From Streptomyces sp. BR123 (lineage in GTDB: Bacteria > Actinomycetota > Actinomycetes > Streptomycetales > Streptomycetaceae), in NCBI RefSeq assembly GCF_013401435.1, contig NZ_JACBGN010000029.1, positions 1-43,146 on the forward strand: 43,146 nt of DNA. The letters run 5' to 3'. A model generated the notes under the pieces. That model searched no databases and had not been told where the DNA came from. It saw nothing but the letters and a program-made list of their open reading frames with translations. Each line of letters opens with the position of its first letter. Within the stretch, counting starts at the first letter, position 1. The position numbers and the translations under genes were made by a program. Below, in pieces: positions 7,692 to 15,542 of this stretch.

Positions 7692-7862
7692 CACGCCGGC
7701 GGCTCGGCCCGCAGGGCGCCGAAAGGGGGAGGGTCGGAGCGCCGTTGCGGGCGGCCGGGCGGCGGGGCCGCTCGGCCGCCGCCTGTCTCCACCGTACGGC
7801 GAGGGCCAGGTCAGCGCCGAGTCCGCCGGGTGCGCTCCCCTCGGCGGTCCGACACTGGAGGC

Positions 7863-8864
7863 ATGGATCCGGACGAAGCTCTGCGTCGGATCGCCTTCCT
7901 CCTCGAATGGCGCGGGGCGTCCCCGTACCGGGTGCGGGCCTTCCATACGGCGGCCGACGCCATCCGCGACCTGCCACCGGGCCCGGTCGACGCCGACCGG
8001 GCCGGACGACTGCGCGGGGTGGGCCCGGTCACCGCCGAGGTGATCTCCCAGGCGTCGACCGGGGCCGTACCGGGCTACCTCGCCCGCCTGCAGGCCGAAG
8101 CCGGGCCGGACGCCCGCGCCGGCTGGGACCTGGCGGCTTCCAGCACCGGGGACTGCCACCTGCACTCCAACTGGTCGGACGGCGGCAGCCCGCTCGAGGA
8201 GATGGCCCAGGCGGCCCGCGCCCTGGGCCGCCAGTGGGCCGTTCTGACCGATCACTCACCGCGGCTGACGATCGCCCACGGCCTGAGCCCGGACCGGCTC
8301 AAGAGCCAACTGGAGGCCGTGGCCGACGTGAATGCCAGGCTGGGCCCCGCCTTCCGATTGCTCACCGGCATCGAGTGCGACATCCTCGAGGACGGCACGC
8401 TGGACCAGGACGAGGACCTGCTCGGCCGGCTCGACATCGTCGTGGCGTCCGTGCACTCCAAGCTCCGCTCGGAGCCCGAGCCGATGACCGCCCGCCTGCT
8501 GGCCGCGGTGCGCAATCCGCATGTCGACGTCCTGGGCCACTGCACGGGACGGATCATCACCGGTCGGGGACGCCCGCCGTCCCGCTTCGACGCCGAGGCC
8601 GTGTTCGCCGCGTGCGCGGAGGCCGGTACCGCAGTGGAGATCAACTGCCGACCCGAACGGCGCGACCCGCCGGACGATTTGCTCGTACAGGCCGCCGCCG
8701 CAGGCTGCCGGTTCGCCGTGGACACCGACGCCCACGCCCCCGAACAGCTGCACTGGCAGAGCACGGGGTACGCACGTGCGGCACGGATCGGCCTGGAAGC
8801 AGACCGGCTGATCACCACCTGGCCGCTCGGACGGCTGCTGACCGGCAGAAGCCGCCGACAGTGA
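7863..8864 (+). CDS. PHP domain phosphoesterase with N-terminal HhH (PolX-like)
   Basis: A 333-residue protein. Residues about 1-75 resemble the helical/HhH front part of PolX-type proteins (RLRGVGPVTAEVI). From residue 97 a PHP metal-dependent phosphoesterase domain begins: DCHLHSNWSDGG (HxH metal ligands), VLTDHSPR, GIECDILEDG, VVASVHSKL, DVLGHCTGR and VDTDAHAP, covering the usual motifs for a trinuclear metal site. It lacks the polymerase palm of full PolX, so it is a stand-alone PHP hydrolase or a nuclease in DNA repair. The start at 7863 follows GGAGG. A transposase scrap on the other strand abuts its 3' end. Confidence 0.88.
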   Translation: MDPDEALRRIAFLLEWRGASPYRVRAFHTAADAIRDLPPGPVDADRAGRLRGVGPVTAEVISQASTGAVPGYLARLQAEAGPDARAGWDLAASSTGDCHLHSNWSDGGSPLEEMAQAARALGRQWAVLTDHSPRLTIAHGLSPDRLKSQLEAVADVNARLGPAFRLLTGIECDILEDGTLDQDEDLLGRLDIVVASVHSKLRSEPEPMTARLLAAVRNPHVDVLGHCTGRIITGRGRPPSRFDAEAVFAACAEAGTAVEINCRPERRDPPDDLLVQAAAAGCRFAVDTDAHAPEQLHWQSTGYARAARIGLEADRLITTWPLGRLLTGRSRRQ

Positions 8865-8934
8865 ACCGTGGTGCGAGGTTGGCCAGGAACTTCTCCAGGT
8901 GGGCCCATACGCCTTCGACGGGTTCAGGTCCGAG
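8858..8934 (-). pseudogene. IS630-type transposase C-terminal scrap
   Basis: On the minus strand the translation reads LGPEPVEGVWAHLEKFLANL followed by APRFTV. This matches the well-known C-terminal signature of IS630-family transposases (LNPVEGVW..LK..LANLA), which carries the last catalytic Glu of the DDE triad. No other part of the enzyme is present. It overlaps the last codons of the PHP gene, suggesting that an element inserted near its 3' end and was later deleted. Confidence 0.6.
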
Positions 8935-8949
8935 ACCCGCGTCCGCGCT

Positions 8950-9142
8950 CGGCAACGTCGCCCAGGCCCTTCTTGCCCGCTGTGTTCGCGGCCGCTCCGC
9001 CCCCGGTTCGGCCGCGCCCGAGAGTCCGGCCCAGCAGGACGGCCCGGCCCGCTTCTGGTTCGAGCGGTACCGCTGCGACGGCTGCGAGGCCACCCGGCCC
9101 GAGCAGTTCTGGGACGTGATGCACGCCCTCTACGAGCACTGA
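8950..9142 (+). pseudogene. Truncated frame ending in a CxxC-containing tail
   Basis: The plus frame that stops at 9142 has strong third-position GC and a protein-like C-terminus: FWFERYRCDGCEATRP then EQFWDVMHALYEH. The Cys pair could be half of a zinc ribbon. I see no start codon with a ribosome site. It may be the 3' end of a gene cut by the neighbouring transposase event. I do not recognise the family. Confidence 0.3.
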
Positions 9143-9196
9143 CCCGGACCGTGCGACTGCTGCGCCCCCAGTCGCGGACGGATCGGGAACGGCGGG

Positions 9197-9231
9197 GCCC
9201 GGTCCCCACGACGGGATCGCGGGGACCGGGC
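9197..9231. terminator. Stem-loop terminator
   Basis: GCCCGGTCCCC (9197-9207) pairs perfectly with GGGGACCGGGC (9221-9231). It lies 55 nt after the stop at 9142 and could end plus-strand transcription. Confidence 0.6.
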
Positions 9232-9283
9232 TCGGTTCGTACCGGTCAGCGAGTTGCACTCACGGACCTGCGGGTCACCGTGT

Positions 9284-9301
9284 GGTCACCCTCAGGTGAC
9301 C
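9284..9301. terminator. Short hairpin downstream of secreted-protein gene
   Basis: GGTCACC, a CTCA loop and GGTGACC form a perfect 7 bp hairpin. It starts 29 nt beyond the stop of the minus-strand gene at 9331 and is probably its terminator. Confidence 0.5.
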
Positions 9302-9330
9302 TTCTCGCGAACCGGCCCGGGGTCAGGGGA

Positions 9331-9594
9331 TCACACCCAGACGAGAAGGTCGTACAGGCCGCCGGCGTTCTTGACGCACTTGGCCTTGCCGGCATAGGCG
9401 TCCCGCAGCTCTATGCACTGCGCTTTGGGGAACTCGCCGATGAATTCCCAACGCGGGGCCCCTGCGGGTGCCGGGGTCCCGGCGGCACTGGCTGCGCCCG
9501 AAGCCGGGGCGGCTGAGGCTCCGGCCGCGGCCATCATGATGACGGCCGCGCCGGTGGCGACTGCGGTGAAGGCTCGTTTCGCTGAGGTGCGCAT
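9331..9594 (-). CDS. Small secreted protein with two cysteines
   Basis: An 87-residue protein. The signal peptide has a basic start (MRTSAKR) and a hydrophobic Ala-rich core, ending around ASAAPA (residues 27-31). A Pro/Ala linker is followed by a mature part of about 40 residues: WEFIGEFPKAQCIELRDAY and GKAKCVKNAGGLYDLLVWV. Cys60 and Cys73 could form one disulphide. The start at 9594 follows GGAAAGGAAGAG. It is transcribed away from the AraC-type gene at 9824, with a palindrome between them. Such short secreted proteins are abundant in Streptomyces and mostly uncharacterised. Confidence 0.78.
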   Translation of the reverse strand: MRTSAKRAFTAVATGAAVIMMAAAGASAAPASGAASAAGTPAPAGAPRWEFIGEFPKAQCIELRDAYAGKAKCVKNAGGLYDLLVWV

Positions 9595-9751
9595 GCTCTC
9601 TTCCTTTCCTGGAGGTCTGCCGAGGCTGTTGCCCGGCAGGGGACGCCCAGCGGGAGGTCGCTGATGCGAGGTGCTGGAGGCCCGGCCCGCACAACAGATG
9701 ACGGGCGCGCGAGCGTCCGTGGTGTCCAGATTGCTGCGGGGCCCGGGCGTT

Positions 9752-9768
9752 CGCCTTGTACAAAGGCG
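9752..9768. promoter_or_regulatory. Palindrome in the divergent region (putative operator)
   Basis: CGCCTTGTACAAAGGCG is a near-perfect palindrome centred on TTGTACAA. It lies 56 nt before the AraC-type start at 9824 and 158 nt before the secreted-protein start at 9594. It is the only clear symmetric site in this divergent promoter region. Confidence 0.45.
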
Positions 9769-9823
9769 CACTCTCTTCATGACGCGCGCCCAACACGGCG
9801 GCGCAGAGGAGGTTGAAGCGTCC

Positions 9824-10702
9824 ATGGAGTCAACGAACAGCGGCGAGCATGTGGAGCGTCGCGCCTCGGAGCGATTACGGGCTCAGGTCGTGATGTACAG
9901 GGGTCATCGCACTACGCAGCGGGGGCCGGTCAGGCTTACTCTTCCGGCGGCCACGGTGACGTTGATCCTGGGCTGGGGTGATCCCTTGGCTCTGTCCCAC
10001 GCCGCCCGGGGCGTACCGGCAAGGCGGACGACGTGGCACGCGCTGCTCGCCGGTCTGCAGACAGCGCCGGTAAAGGGTGGCTACCAGGGCATCTCGCAGG
10101 CGGTCGAGGTGGAGTTCACTCCGCTCGGCGCGTACATGATCCTGGGATTGCCGCTGCACCGCCTGGCCAACAACTACATACACCCGGATGAGGTGCTGGG
10201 CACCGGATGGTCAGCGAGCCTCACCGAGCAGCTCATTGCGGTTCCGGACTGGAAAGGGCGCTGGGCGGTGATCGAGAACGCTCTCGCCCGGCGAATGATG
10301 GACGCTCCACCGCCCTCGCCAGCGGTCACCGAGGCATGGAGTCGACTGCGCGGGTGCCACGGTCAGTTGTCCGTCAAAGAATTGACTGCCGCCACGGGCG
10401 TCGGCAACCGGCGTTTACAGGTGCTCTTCCGCGAGCAGATCGGACTGCCGATGCAATCCGTCAGCCGGGTCCTGCGGTTTCAACGGGCGCTCACCTTGCC
10501 GGCCGACGCCTGCCGGTCGCTGGCTGACCGGGCGACTTTGTCCGGCTACTACGACCAGGCACACATGACCCGCGACTTCCGTGCCCTGGCAGGATTCACC
10601 CCCGCACAGCTACGCGCTCTTGCCGACCGTTCCCCATCCGGAGGCGTCGATCCCGTCGACGGACGCCTGGTCGATTTCGGACTGTTTCTACCCGGCGTTT
10701 GA
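9824..10702 (+). CDS. AraC family regulator with two TTA codons
   Basis: A 292-residue regulator with a C-terminal helix-turn-helix pair: ELTAATGVGNRRLQVLFREQ and ADRATLSGYYDQAHMTRDFR, then ALAGFTPAQLRAL, the standard AraC ending. The N-terminal 190 residues form a sensor region (DUF6597-like pattern, LPAATVTLILGWGDPL) of unknown ligand. Leu codons 18 (9875-9877) and 198 (10415-10417) are TTA. In Streptomyces TTA is read by the bldA tRNA, so translation should be limited to late growth. The start at 9824 was chosen as the Met before the conserved part; an in-frame ATG at 9779 is possible. Confidence 0.85.
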   Translation: MESTNSGEHVERRASERLRAQVVMYRGHRTTQRGPVRLTLPAATVTLILGWGDPLALSHAARGVPARRTTWHALLAGLQTAPVKGGYQGISQAVEVEFTPLGAYMILGLPLHRLANNYIHPDEVLGTGWSASLTEQLIAVPDWKGRWAVIENALARRMMDAPPPSPAVTEAWSRLRGCHGQLSVKELTAATGVGNRRLQVLFREQIGLPMQSVSRVLRFQRALTLPADACRSLADRATLSGYYDQAHMTRDFRALAGFTPAQLRALADRSPSGGVDPVDGRLVDFGLFLPGV

Positions 10703-10799
10703 GAGCGACGGAGCGGCGAGACCGGAGCACTTGATCGTGCACCATGCGACCCAGGACCTCGAGCGGGCCCATGCTGGCCGACGCCTTGAACAGGCCGAT

Positions 10800-10910
10800 C
10801 ACCAGCCCGGCGATCCCGGCGAAATCGTCGTCGATCTCGGCGAGCTGGTCCTTGTGCGACTCGGCCGGCCTCATCGTCCTCATCCAGGCCCGCCATGCCA
10901 CCGCCGAAAC
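10800..10910 (+). pseudogene. Frameshifted STAS-domain (anti-sigma antagonist) remnant
   Basis: One plus frame gives GEIVVDLGELVL and the frame shifted by one gives CDSAGLIVLIQARHATAE. Joined, they read like the core of a STAS domain, where DSAGL is the phosphorylation-site loop of SpoIIAA-like proteins. The frame change falls near 10850. Neither end continues into good coding sequence. Confidence 0.5.
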
Positions 10911-11026
10911 CGTGGTCGAGAAGGGCGACGTCGTCATCATCACGGGAAGGACCCCACTCGGTCGAAGCCTTCGCCGAGCTCGCCCGAGACCCGCGCACAG
11001 CGCACGGCGCACAGCGCGCCGAACGC

Positions 11027-11047
11027 CGAGCACCGAGCACCGAGCAC
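11027..11047. repeat. Heptamer tandem repeat
   Basis: CGAGCAC is repeated three times without interruption. Just before it GCACAGCGC-type units recur. It lies in a gene-free stretch (10703-11158) next to the STAS remnant. There is an ATTGCC/GGCAAT inverted pair at 11070-11088. Confidence 0.6.
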
Positions 11048-11158
11048 CGTGCGTTAAAGCAGCGTAAAGATTGCCGACGGCAGGCAATGTCTACACCGCC
11101 ACCTCCCTGGCAACCTGTCGGCATCCGGCGGGAACAGCGGTCAGACGGGGGAGGTGCC

Positions 11159-11668
11159 ATGGGCTTGTTTCTCAGTCTCGGCATCGGGGGGATCGTGCTG
11201 CTGGCCGTCTCGCTGGTGTTCGAGGGGGCGCTGGAAGGTGTCTTCGACGGTGCTCTGGACGGACTGTTCGACGGGTGGCTGTCGCTCCCGGTGGTCGCGG
11301 GCTTCGTCTCGATGCTCGGCTTCACGGGGGCGATCGTGCTCGGGTCCACCGGACTCGGGCCGGGAGCGGCAGCCGCCGCGGGGGCCGTCGCCGGAGCGGG
11401 CGCGGGCTGGGCGACGTACCGGTTCAGCCGCGCCCTGCTCCGCGACGGAAGCGGCCGTGCCCCACACCGATCGGATGTGGTCGGTTCGGCCGGGAGGGTG
11501 GTCACTGCCATCCCGGACGGCGGGTACGGCGAGGTGCTGCTGTCCTTGGGCGGTCAGCCGGTGAAGTACGCCGCGACCGCCGAGGCCCCACTGGAGCGGG
11601 GTGCCGAAGTCTGGGTGACGGCGGCTGCTTCCACGACGTCCGTGACCGTCCGCGCGATCGAGCACTGA
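11159..11668 (+). CDS. NfeD-like membrane protein, flotillin partner
   Basis: A 169-residue protein. Residues about 1-90 hold three hydrophobic segments: LFLSLGIGGIVLLAVSLVF, the region after DGWLSLPVVAGF, and the Ala/Gly-rich AAAGAVAGAGAGW. Residues about 105-165 form a small beta-rich domain (GSAGRVVTAIPDGGYGEVLL, ALERGAEVWVTA-like) matching the OB-fold of NfeD/YuaF proteins. These proteins work with flotillins in membrane microdomains, and the flotillin gene follows 67 nt downstream. The start has GGGGGAGG 5 nt upstream. An internal repeat VFEGALEGVFDGALDGLFDG is notable. Confidence 0.8.
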   Translation: MGLFLSLGIGGIVLLAVSLVFEGALEGVFDGALDGLFDGWLSLPVVAGFVSMLGFTGAIVLGSTGLGPGAAAAAGAVAGAGAGWATYRFSRALLRDGSGRAPHRSDVVGSAGRVVTAIPDGGYGEVLLSLGGQPVKYAATAEAPLERGAEVWVTAAASTTSVTVRAIEH

Positions 11669-11735
11669 CCCGACGCCTTCGGCTCTTCCGCCCATCATCA
11701 TCTATCTGCCGCCTCGGGGGCAGGGGGAATCCACC

Positions 11736-13253
11736 ATGAATCCAGTTGTCGTCTCCGTCGTCGGGGTGCTCGTACTCCTCGTCCTGCTGGCCCTCGTCGT
11801 CGTCACCCGCTACAAGGTGGCCGGGCCCAGCGAGGCGTTCATCATCACCGGCCGGCGCGGAAAGAAGGCAACGGACCCGGCCACCGGACAGGTCTTCACC
11901 GACAACAGCGGCCAGAAGGTCGTGGTCGGCGGCGGCGTGTTCGTCGTGCCCTTCGTCCAGCAGCGCTACAGCCTCGATCTTTCCAGCCGCCACATCCCCG
12001 TCGCGGTACGCGGTGCGGTCACGCTGCGGGGCATCAAGGCTCACCTCGAAGGCGTCGCGATCGTCAAGGTCGGGGGGAACGAGGACGCGATCCGGGCCGC
12101 CGCCCAGCGGTTCCTCCAGCAGCAGGACGGCATCGTCGGGTTCACCCAGGAAGTGCTCTCCGGTGCGCTGCGGGCGATCGTGGGCCGGATGTCGGTCGAG
12201 GACGTGATCCGGGACCGTGCCGCGTTCGCCGGCCAGGTCGCGGAGGAGGCGGAGGCCAGCCTGTCCGGGCAGGGCCTGGTACTGGACGCCTTCCAGATCC
12301 AGGACATCACCACCGAAGGCTCCTACCTGGAGGACCTCGGACGCCCCGAGGCCGCCCGCGCCAAGCAGGAGGCGGACATCGCCGAGGCCAACGCCCGGCG
12401 CGCGGCCGAGCAGGCCCGGCTGAAGGCCGAGGAGGAGATCGCGGTCGCCCAGCGCACGCTGTACCTGCGGCAGGCCGAGATCAAGGCCGAGACCGACGCG
12501 GCCGCCGCTCAGGCCGCCGCTGCCGGTCCGCTGGCCGAGGCCGACCGGCAGCAGCAGATCCTCACCGAGCAGGAGAAGGTCGCCGAACGGCAGGCCGCTC
12601 TGACCGACCGCCAGCTCGACACGCAGGTCCGCAAGCCCGCCGACGCCCGCCGCTACGAGGCCGAGCAGCAGGCCGAGGCCCAGCGCGTCGCCCGGGTCAA
12701 GCAGGCCGAGGCCGAGCGGCTTGCAGCGATCGCCGCCGCAGAGGCGGAGGCGGAGCGGGCCCGGCTGACCGGTGAGGGGGAGAAGCAGCGCCGCCAGGCT
12801 CTGGCAGAGGCGGAGGCCATCGAGGGTGCCAAGCGCGGTGAGGCCGAGCGTGCCCGGCGTGCCGCCATCGCCGACGCCGTCCGCCTGGAAGGCGACGCCG
12901 AAGCGGCCGCCATCGCCGCCAAGGGCACGGCCGAGGCCGAGGCGATGCAGAAGAAGGCCGATGCATACGAGCGGTACGGCGACGCGGCGATGGTCCAGAT
13001 GCTGGTCGAGGCGCTGCCGCAGATCGTCGCCAAGGCGGCCGAACCGCTCGGCGCCATCGACAAGATGACCGTCATCTCCACGGACGGCGCCGGCAAGCTC
13101 ACCCGTACTGTTGCCGACAACGTCGCCCAGGGCGTGGAATTGCTGGGCTCCACCACCGGCCTCGACCTCAGCGCGATGTTGCGCGGCCTGACGGCCGGCA
13201 AGGTTGAGGCGGCGCCTCAGTCGCCGAACGGCGCGATCACCATCACGGACTGA
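11736..13253 (+). CDS. Flotillin-like SPFH protein
   Basis: A 505-residue membrane scaffold protein. An N-terminal membrane helix (about 4-25, VVSVVGVLVLLVLLALVVV) is followed by the SPFH/band-7 domain (about 30-205). A long Ala/Glu-rich coiled coil (about 205-420, repeated AEAE, KAEEE, GEAER units) comes next, then a conserved C-terminal flotillin end with MVQMLVEALPQIVAKAAEPL and LGSTTGLDLSAMLRGL. Flotillins assemble into large oligomers that order membrane microdomains and help other membrane proteins cluster. It sits right after the NfeD-like gene, the normal pairing, and is closed by a stem-loop at 13285-13324. Confidence 0.93.
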   Translation: MNPVVVSVVGVLVLLVLLALVVVTRYKVAGPSEAFIITGRRGKKATDPATGQVFTDNSGQKVVVGGGVFVVPFVQQRYSLDLSSRHIPVAVRGAVTLRGIKAHLEGVAIVKVGGNEDAIRAAAQRFLQQQDGIVGFTQEVLSGALRAIVGRMSVEDVIRDRAAFAGQVAEEAEASLSGQGLVLDAFQIQDITTEGSYLEDLGRPEAARAKQEADIAEANARRAAEQARLKAEEEIAVAQRTLYLRQAEIKAETDAAAAQAAAAGPLAEADRQQQILTEQEKVAERQAALTDRQLDTQVRKPADARRYEAEQQAEAQRVARVKQAEAERLAAIAAAEAEAERARLTGEGEKQRRQALAEAEAIEGAKRGEAERARRAAIADAVRLEGDAEAAAIAAKGTAEAEAMQKKADAYERYGDAAMVQMLVEALPQIVAKAAEPLGAIDKMTVISTDGAGKLTRTVADNVAQGVELLGSTTGLDLSAMLRGLTAGKVEAAPQSPNGAITITD

Positions 13254-13284
13254 GCGCGGTCGCCGAAGCGAAGTGCTGTATGAG

Positions 13285-13324
13285 GTGTGGCCGTGTACGC
13301 CGGTTCGGGCGGGCACGGCCACAC
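13285..13324 (+). terminator. Terminator after flotillin gene
   Basis: GTGTGGCCGTG (13285-13295) and CACGGCCACAC (13314-13324) are perfectly complementary 11-base arms around an 18 nt loop, starting 31 nt after the flotillin stop. Confidence 0.7.
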
Positions 13325-13419
13325 CCATGCCCGTTGGTCCGGGGTACCGCCATCGGGTCCGGTGCGGCAGCGCAGGCGGCACCGTAGTGGTACCCGATCA
13401 GCAGGGAAGGAGAACGGCC

Positions 13420-13866
13420 ATGGAGACGTGGGGACTGGTGCTCGAGACCACGGTGGGTGCCGGCGAGCGCAAGCACATCGAGGCTTTCGTGATGGCACAG
13501 GTGGAGGGCGACAAGAAGGCGGCGCTGGCAGAGTTGGAAAGGCGGGCACGCGCCTACTGCCCGGAACACCCGCGCAGCCCCAAGCGCCGCCGGCTCTTCC
13601 GTCACGGTGACGGCTTCCTCCTCGTCGTCAACGGCGCTTGGCAGTCGTACGTCACCCGCTTCACCCTCGCCGAGCTCATCGAGGACAGCGACCGCCCCCA
13701 ACCGCCCGAAGCGGAAGACCGTGTTTCCCCCGACGCGGAAGAAGCCGTGCCGCCCTTCGCTGGGGAGCCGGCAACGCCGCCGGTCCCACCGCCGCCGACC
13801 ATGGAATGCGACGACGACGGCATACCGGTGAAGCCGGCATGGCTCGGTCGCGCCGACCTCCCATGA
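13420..13866 (+). CDS. Conserved actinomycete protein of unknown function
   Basis: A 148-residue soluble protein starting METWGLVLETTVGAGERK. The N-terminal 85 residues look like one compact domain: helix KHIEAFVMAQVEGDKKAALA, then RRRLFRHGDGFLLVVNGAWQ, a beta pair. The second half is acidic and Pro-rich and probably disordered. I recall similar proteins across Streptomyces without an assigned function. AAGGAG is 7 nt upstream of the start. It follows the flotillin terminator, so it is likely to be its own unit. Confidence 0.7.
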   Translation: METWGLVLETTVGAGERKHIEAFVMAQVEGDKKAALAELERRARAYCPEHPRSPKRRRLFRHGDGFLLVVNGAWQSYVTRFTLAELIEDSDRPQPPEAEDRVSPDAEEAVPPFAGEPATPPVPPPPTMECDDDGIPVKPAWLGRADLP

Positions 13867-13905
13867 GCGGCTCCCACGGGCAGTGCCACGCCGCCTCCGG
13901 CACAG

Positions 13906-14217
13906 CCCGTAATGCTGCACGGGAGCCCGTTCCCGCCCGTCACGTGGACAGGCAGGAAAGCGGAGGACCGCCGCCGGCGGTGCCGCTGTCGTATCCCTGA
14001 GGAGGAACACCATCGGCCGGGGTGGCAGTTCGCCCTGGACATGCTCGACGAACTCGCCGGCATCGGGCGCCCGCCGTCCTGACGGCGGATACCGGCTACG
14101 GCGCGCATGCGGACTTTCGCCGCGGCCCTGCGACAGGGACTGGCCACGTCCTCCACGTCAGGGCGAGCTGACCGCCCACGGCGGGGAAGGCGCCGATCCG
14201 CCGAGCTGTCGCCAGAC
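13906..14217 (+). pseudogene. Decayed IS701/DDE_5-type transposase fragment
   Basis: Several plus frames together spell a DDE transposase of the IS701-like type. One frame gives IPEEEHHRPGWQFALDMLDE then LAGIGRPPS and a stop. The next frame continues VLTADTGYGAHADFRRG, containing the catalytic Asp of the ADTGYG motif. A third frame gives QGELTAHGGEGADP. At least two frameshifts separate them, and both ends of the gene are absent. It occupies most of the gap between the unknown gene at 13420 and the minus-strand pair that ends at 14247. Confidence 0.7.
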
Positions 14218-14246
14218 CCCCAGCGCTTCAAGGCTGTTCCATCGGC

Positions 14247-15542
14247 TCAAGGCCCGGGCAGTGTCACCTTGTCCGGTGCGCAGCCGATGCGTTCCGCCTC
14301 GGCCTCGATGTATGCGGGAACCAGTGCGCGCAGGACACCATCGCCGCCCTTGTCGAGGTTGTCCTTCCGCTCCGCCATGAAGATCACGTCGCCGGTCTGG
14401 CAGCGTGCGCGGTACACGGCCCGGGTCACGTTGAACGCCCCGTAGCCGTTGGCGCCCTTGAACGGTGTGCCGCCCTTGAGTACGTCCTGGGAGAAGACGT
14501 CTGCCAGGGCAGGGTCCATGACCGTCGTCAGCCGCAGCCTGGCCTTGGGGTAGGTGCCGCCGACCTCACAGATCCGGGCGGGGGTGCCCGGGCCGCTGGT
14601 GCGAGTGCGCGCAAGATCCGCGCGGTACTCCGTCGGGAGGGTGAGGCCCTTGATCCCGCAGAAGGCCTCCGCTTGCGTGTCCTGCCAGGTGGCGACGTCC
14701 GCGGGCAGGTCGGGCCCGCGGTACGTGCCGGAGCAGCCAAGCTCGCGTATGACGCCGTTGGTGGCCTCCACCACGGCGCGGGCCAGGGCTGTGCGGTCCT
14801 CCTGTGCGTACTCCGCCGCGGTGTCGAAGCCGGCAGGCCCCATGGCGGCGTCGACGACCACCGGCCCTTCGAACGAGCCGGGCCTGCCGGTGCAGGACTG
14901 CGGTACCGCCAGCCAGGCGCGGGAGGGCGACACCATGCCGGGCAGTCCCTGTCCGAGGGACGTCATGCCTGCTGCGAGGAACTCCTCGGGCCACTGGCGT
15001 GCGTCGCTTCCTCGTAGGCCATCGAGCTTGTGGACCTTGACGGTCAGCTGGCGCCTGGCCCTGTCGTCCTTGTAGCTGGTGATGCGGCACTGGCCATAAG
15101 ACAGGCCGTTGCCCCGCGGATCAGCCTGCAACCGCTGTTCCTCGACTTGCGTCCTGCGGTCCCCGAAGAGAGCGGAGACGGTCTTGTCACTCAAGGAGTC
15201 CCAGCATGGCGCCGGCGTGAGCAGAGGCAGGGTGTCGGTCTGCCAGGCGACCGTCCCGGCACCGAGCAGGGCGCCTGCGAGCACTCCCGCCGCGGTGGCG
15301 CGTGCGGTCCGGTTCCTCAGGAGTCGGCGGACAAGCGAGGGCGGAGCAGGCGTGGCGGGCCGAACCTGCTCCGGCTCCTGCCCCGGGCCCGGTTCACCGG
15401 TGTCTTCGGGCTGGTCATTCACGCTGCCCTGGAGGTCCTCCGCATCCGTCCGCGGGTTCACGGGGTTGCTGCCCGCCGGCTGCGGGGTCAGGCTGTCTTC
15501 TTTGTCCGCCACTGCCTGCTCCTCTGTTCCGTCCCCGATCAC
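14247..15542 (-). CDS. Membrane-anchored extracytoplasmic protein, paralogue of the upstream gene
   Basis: A 431-residue protein. An acidic cytosolic tail (about 1-75) leads to one membrane helix (about 81-100, TAAGVLAGALLGAGTVAW), then a Cys-containing outer domain with PCWDSLSDKTV, LSYGQCRITSY, CSGTYRG, FCGIKGL, ICEVGG, YRARCQTGD and the end AERIGC. The regular Cys spacing suggests several disulphides. The GTG at 15542 is preferred to the ATG at 15563: it overlaps the upstream stop as GTGA and has GGAGG upstream. The next gene upstream has the same plan and similar ends, so they are tandem paralogues. The function is unknown; similar pairs occur in Streptomyces. Confidence 0.75.
   Translation of the reverse strand: MIGDGTEEQAVADKEDSLTPQPAGSNPVNPRTDAEDLQGSVNDQPEDTGEPGPGQEPEQVRPATPAPPSLVRRLLRNRTARATAAGVLAGALLGAGTVAWQTDTLPLLTPAPCWDSLSDKTVSALFGDRRTQVEEQRLQADPRGNGLSYGQCRITSYKDDRARRQLTVKVHKLDGLRGSDARQWPEEFLAAGMTSLGQGLPGMVSPSRAWLAVPQSCTGRPGSFEGPVVVDAAMGPAGFDTAAEYAQEDRTALARAVVEATNGVIRELGCSGTYRGPDLPADVATWQDTQAEAFCGIKGLTLPTEYRADLARTRTSGPGTPARICEVGGTYPKARLRLTTVMDPALADVFSQDVLKGGTPFKGANGYGAFNVTRAVYRARCQTGDVIFMAERKDNLDKGGDGVLRALVPAYIEAEAERIGCAPDKVTLPGP

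Noticed and set aside
10895..10960. VVEKGDVVIITGRTPLG, resembling the end of pyruvate kinase
   Set aside because: Only a short match. The preceding CDSAGL segment fits a STAS relic better, and no other pyruvate kinase motif is present.
11027..11047. Possible CRISPR repeats
   Set aside because: The units are 7 bases, directly tandem and without spacers. No cas genes are in the window.
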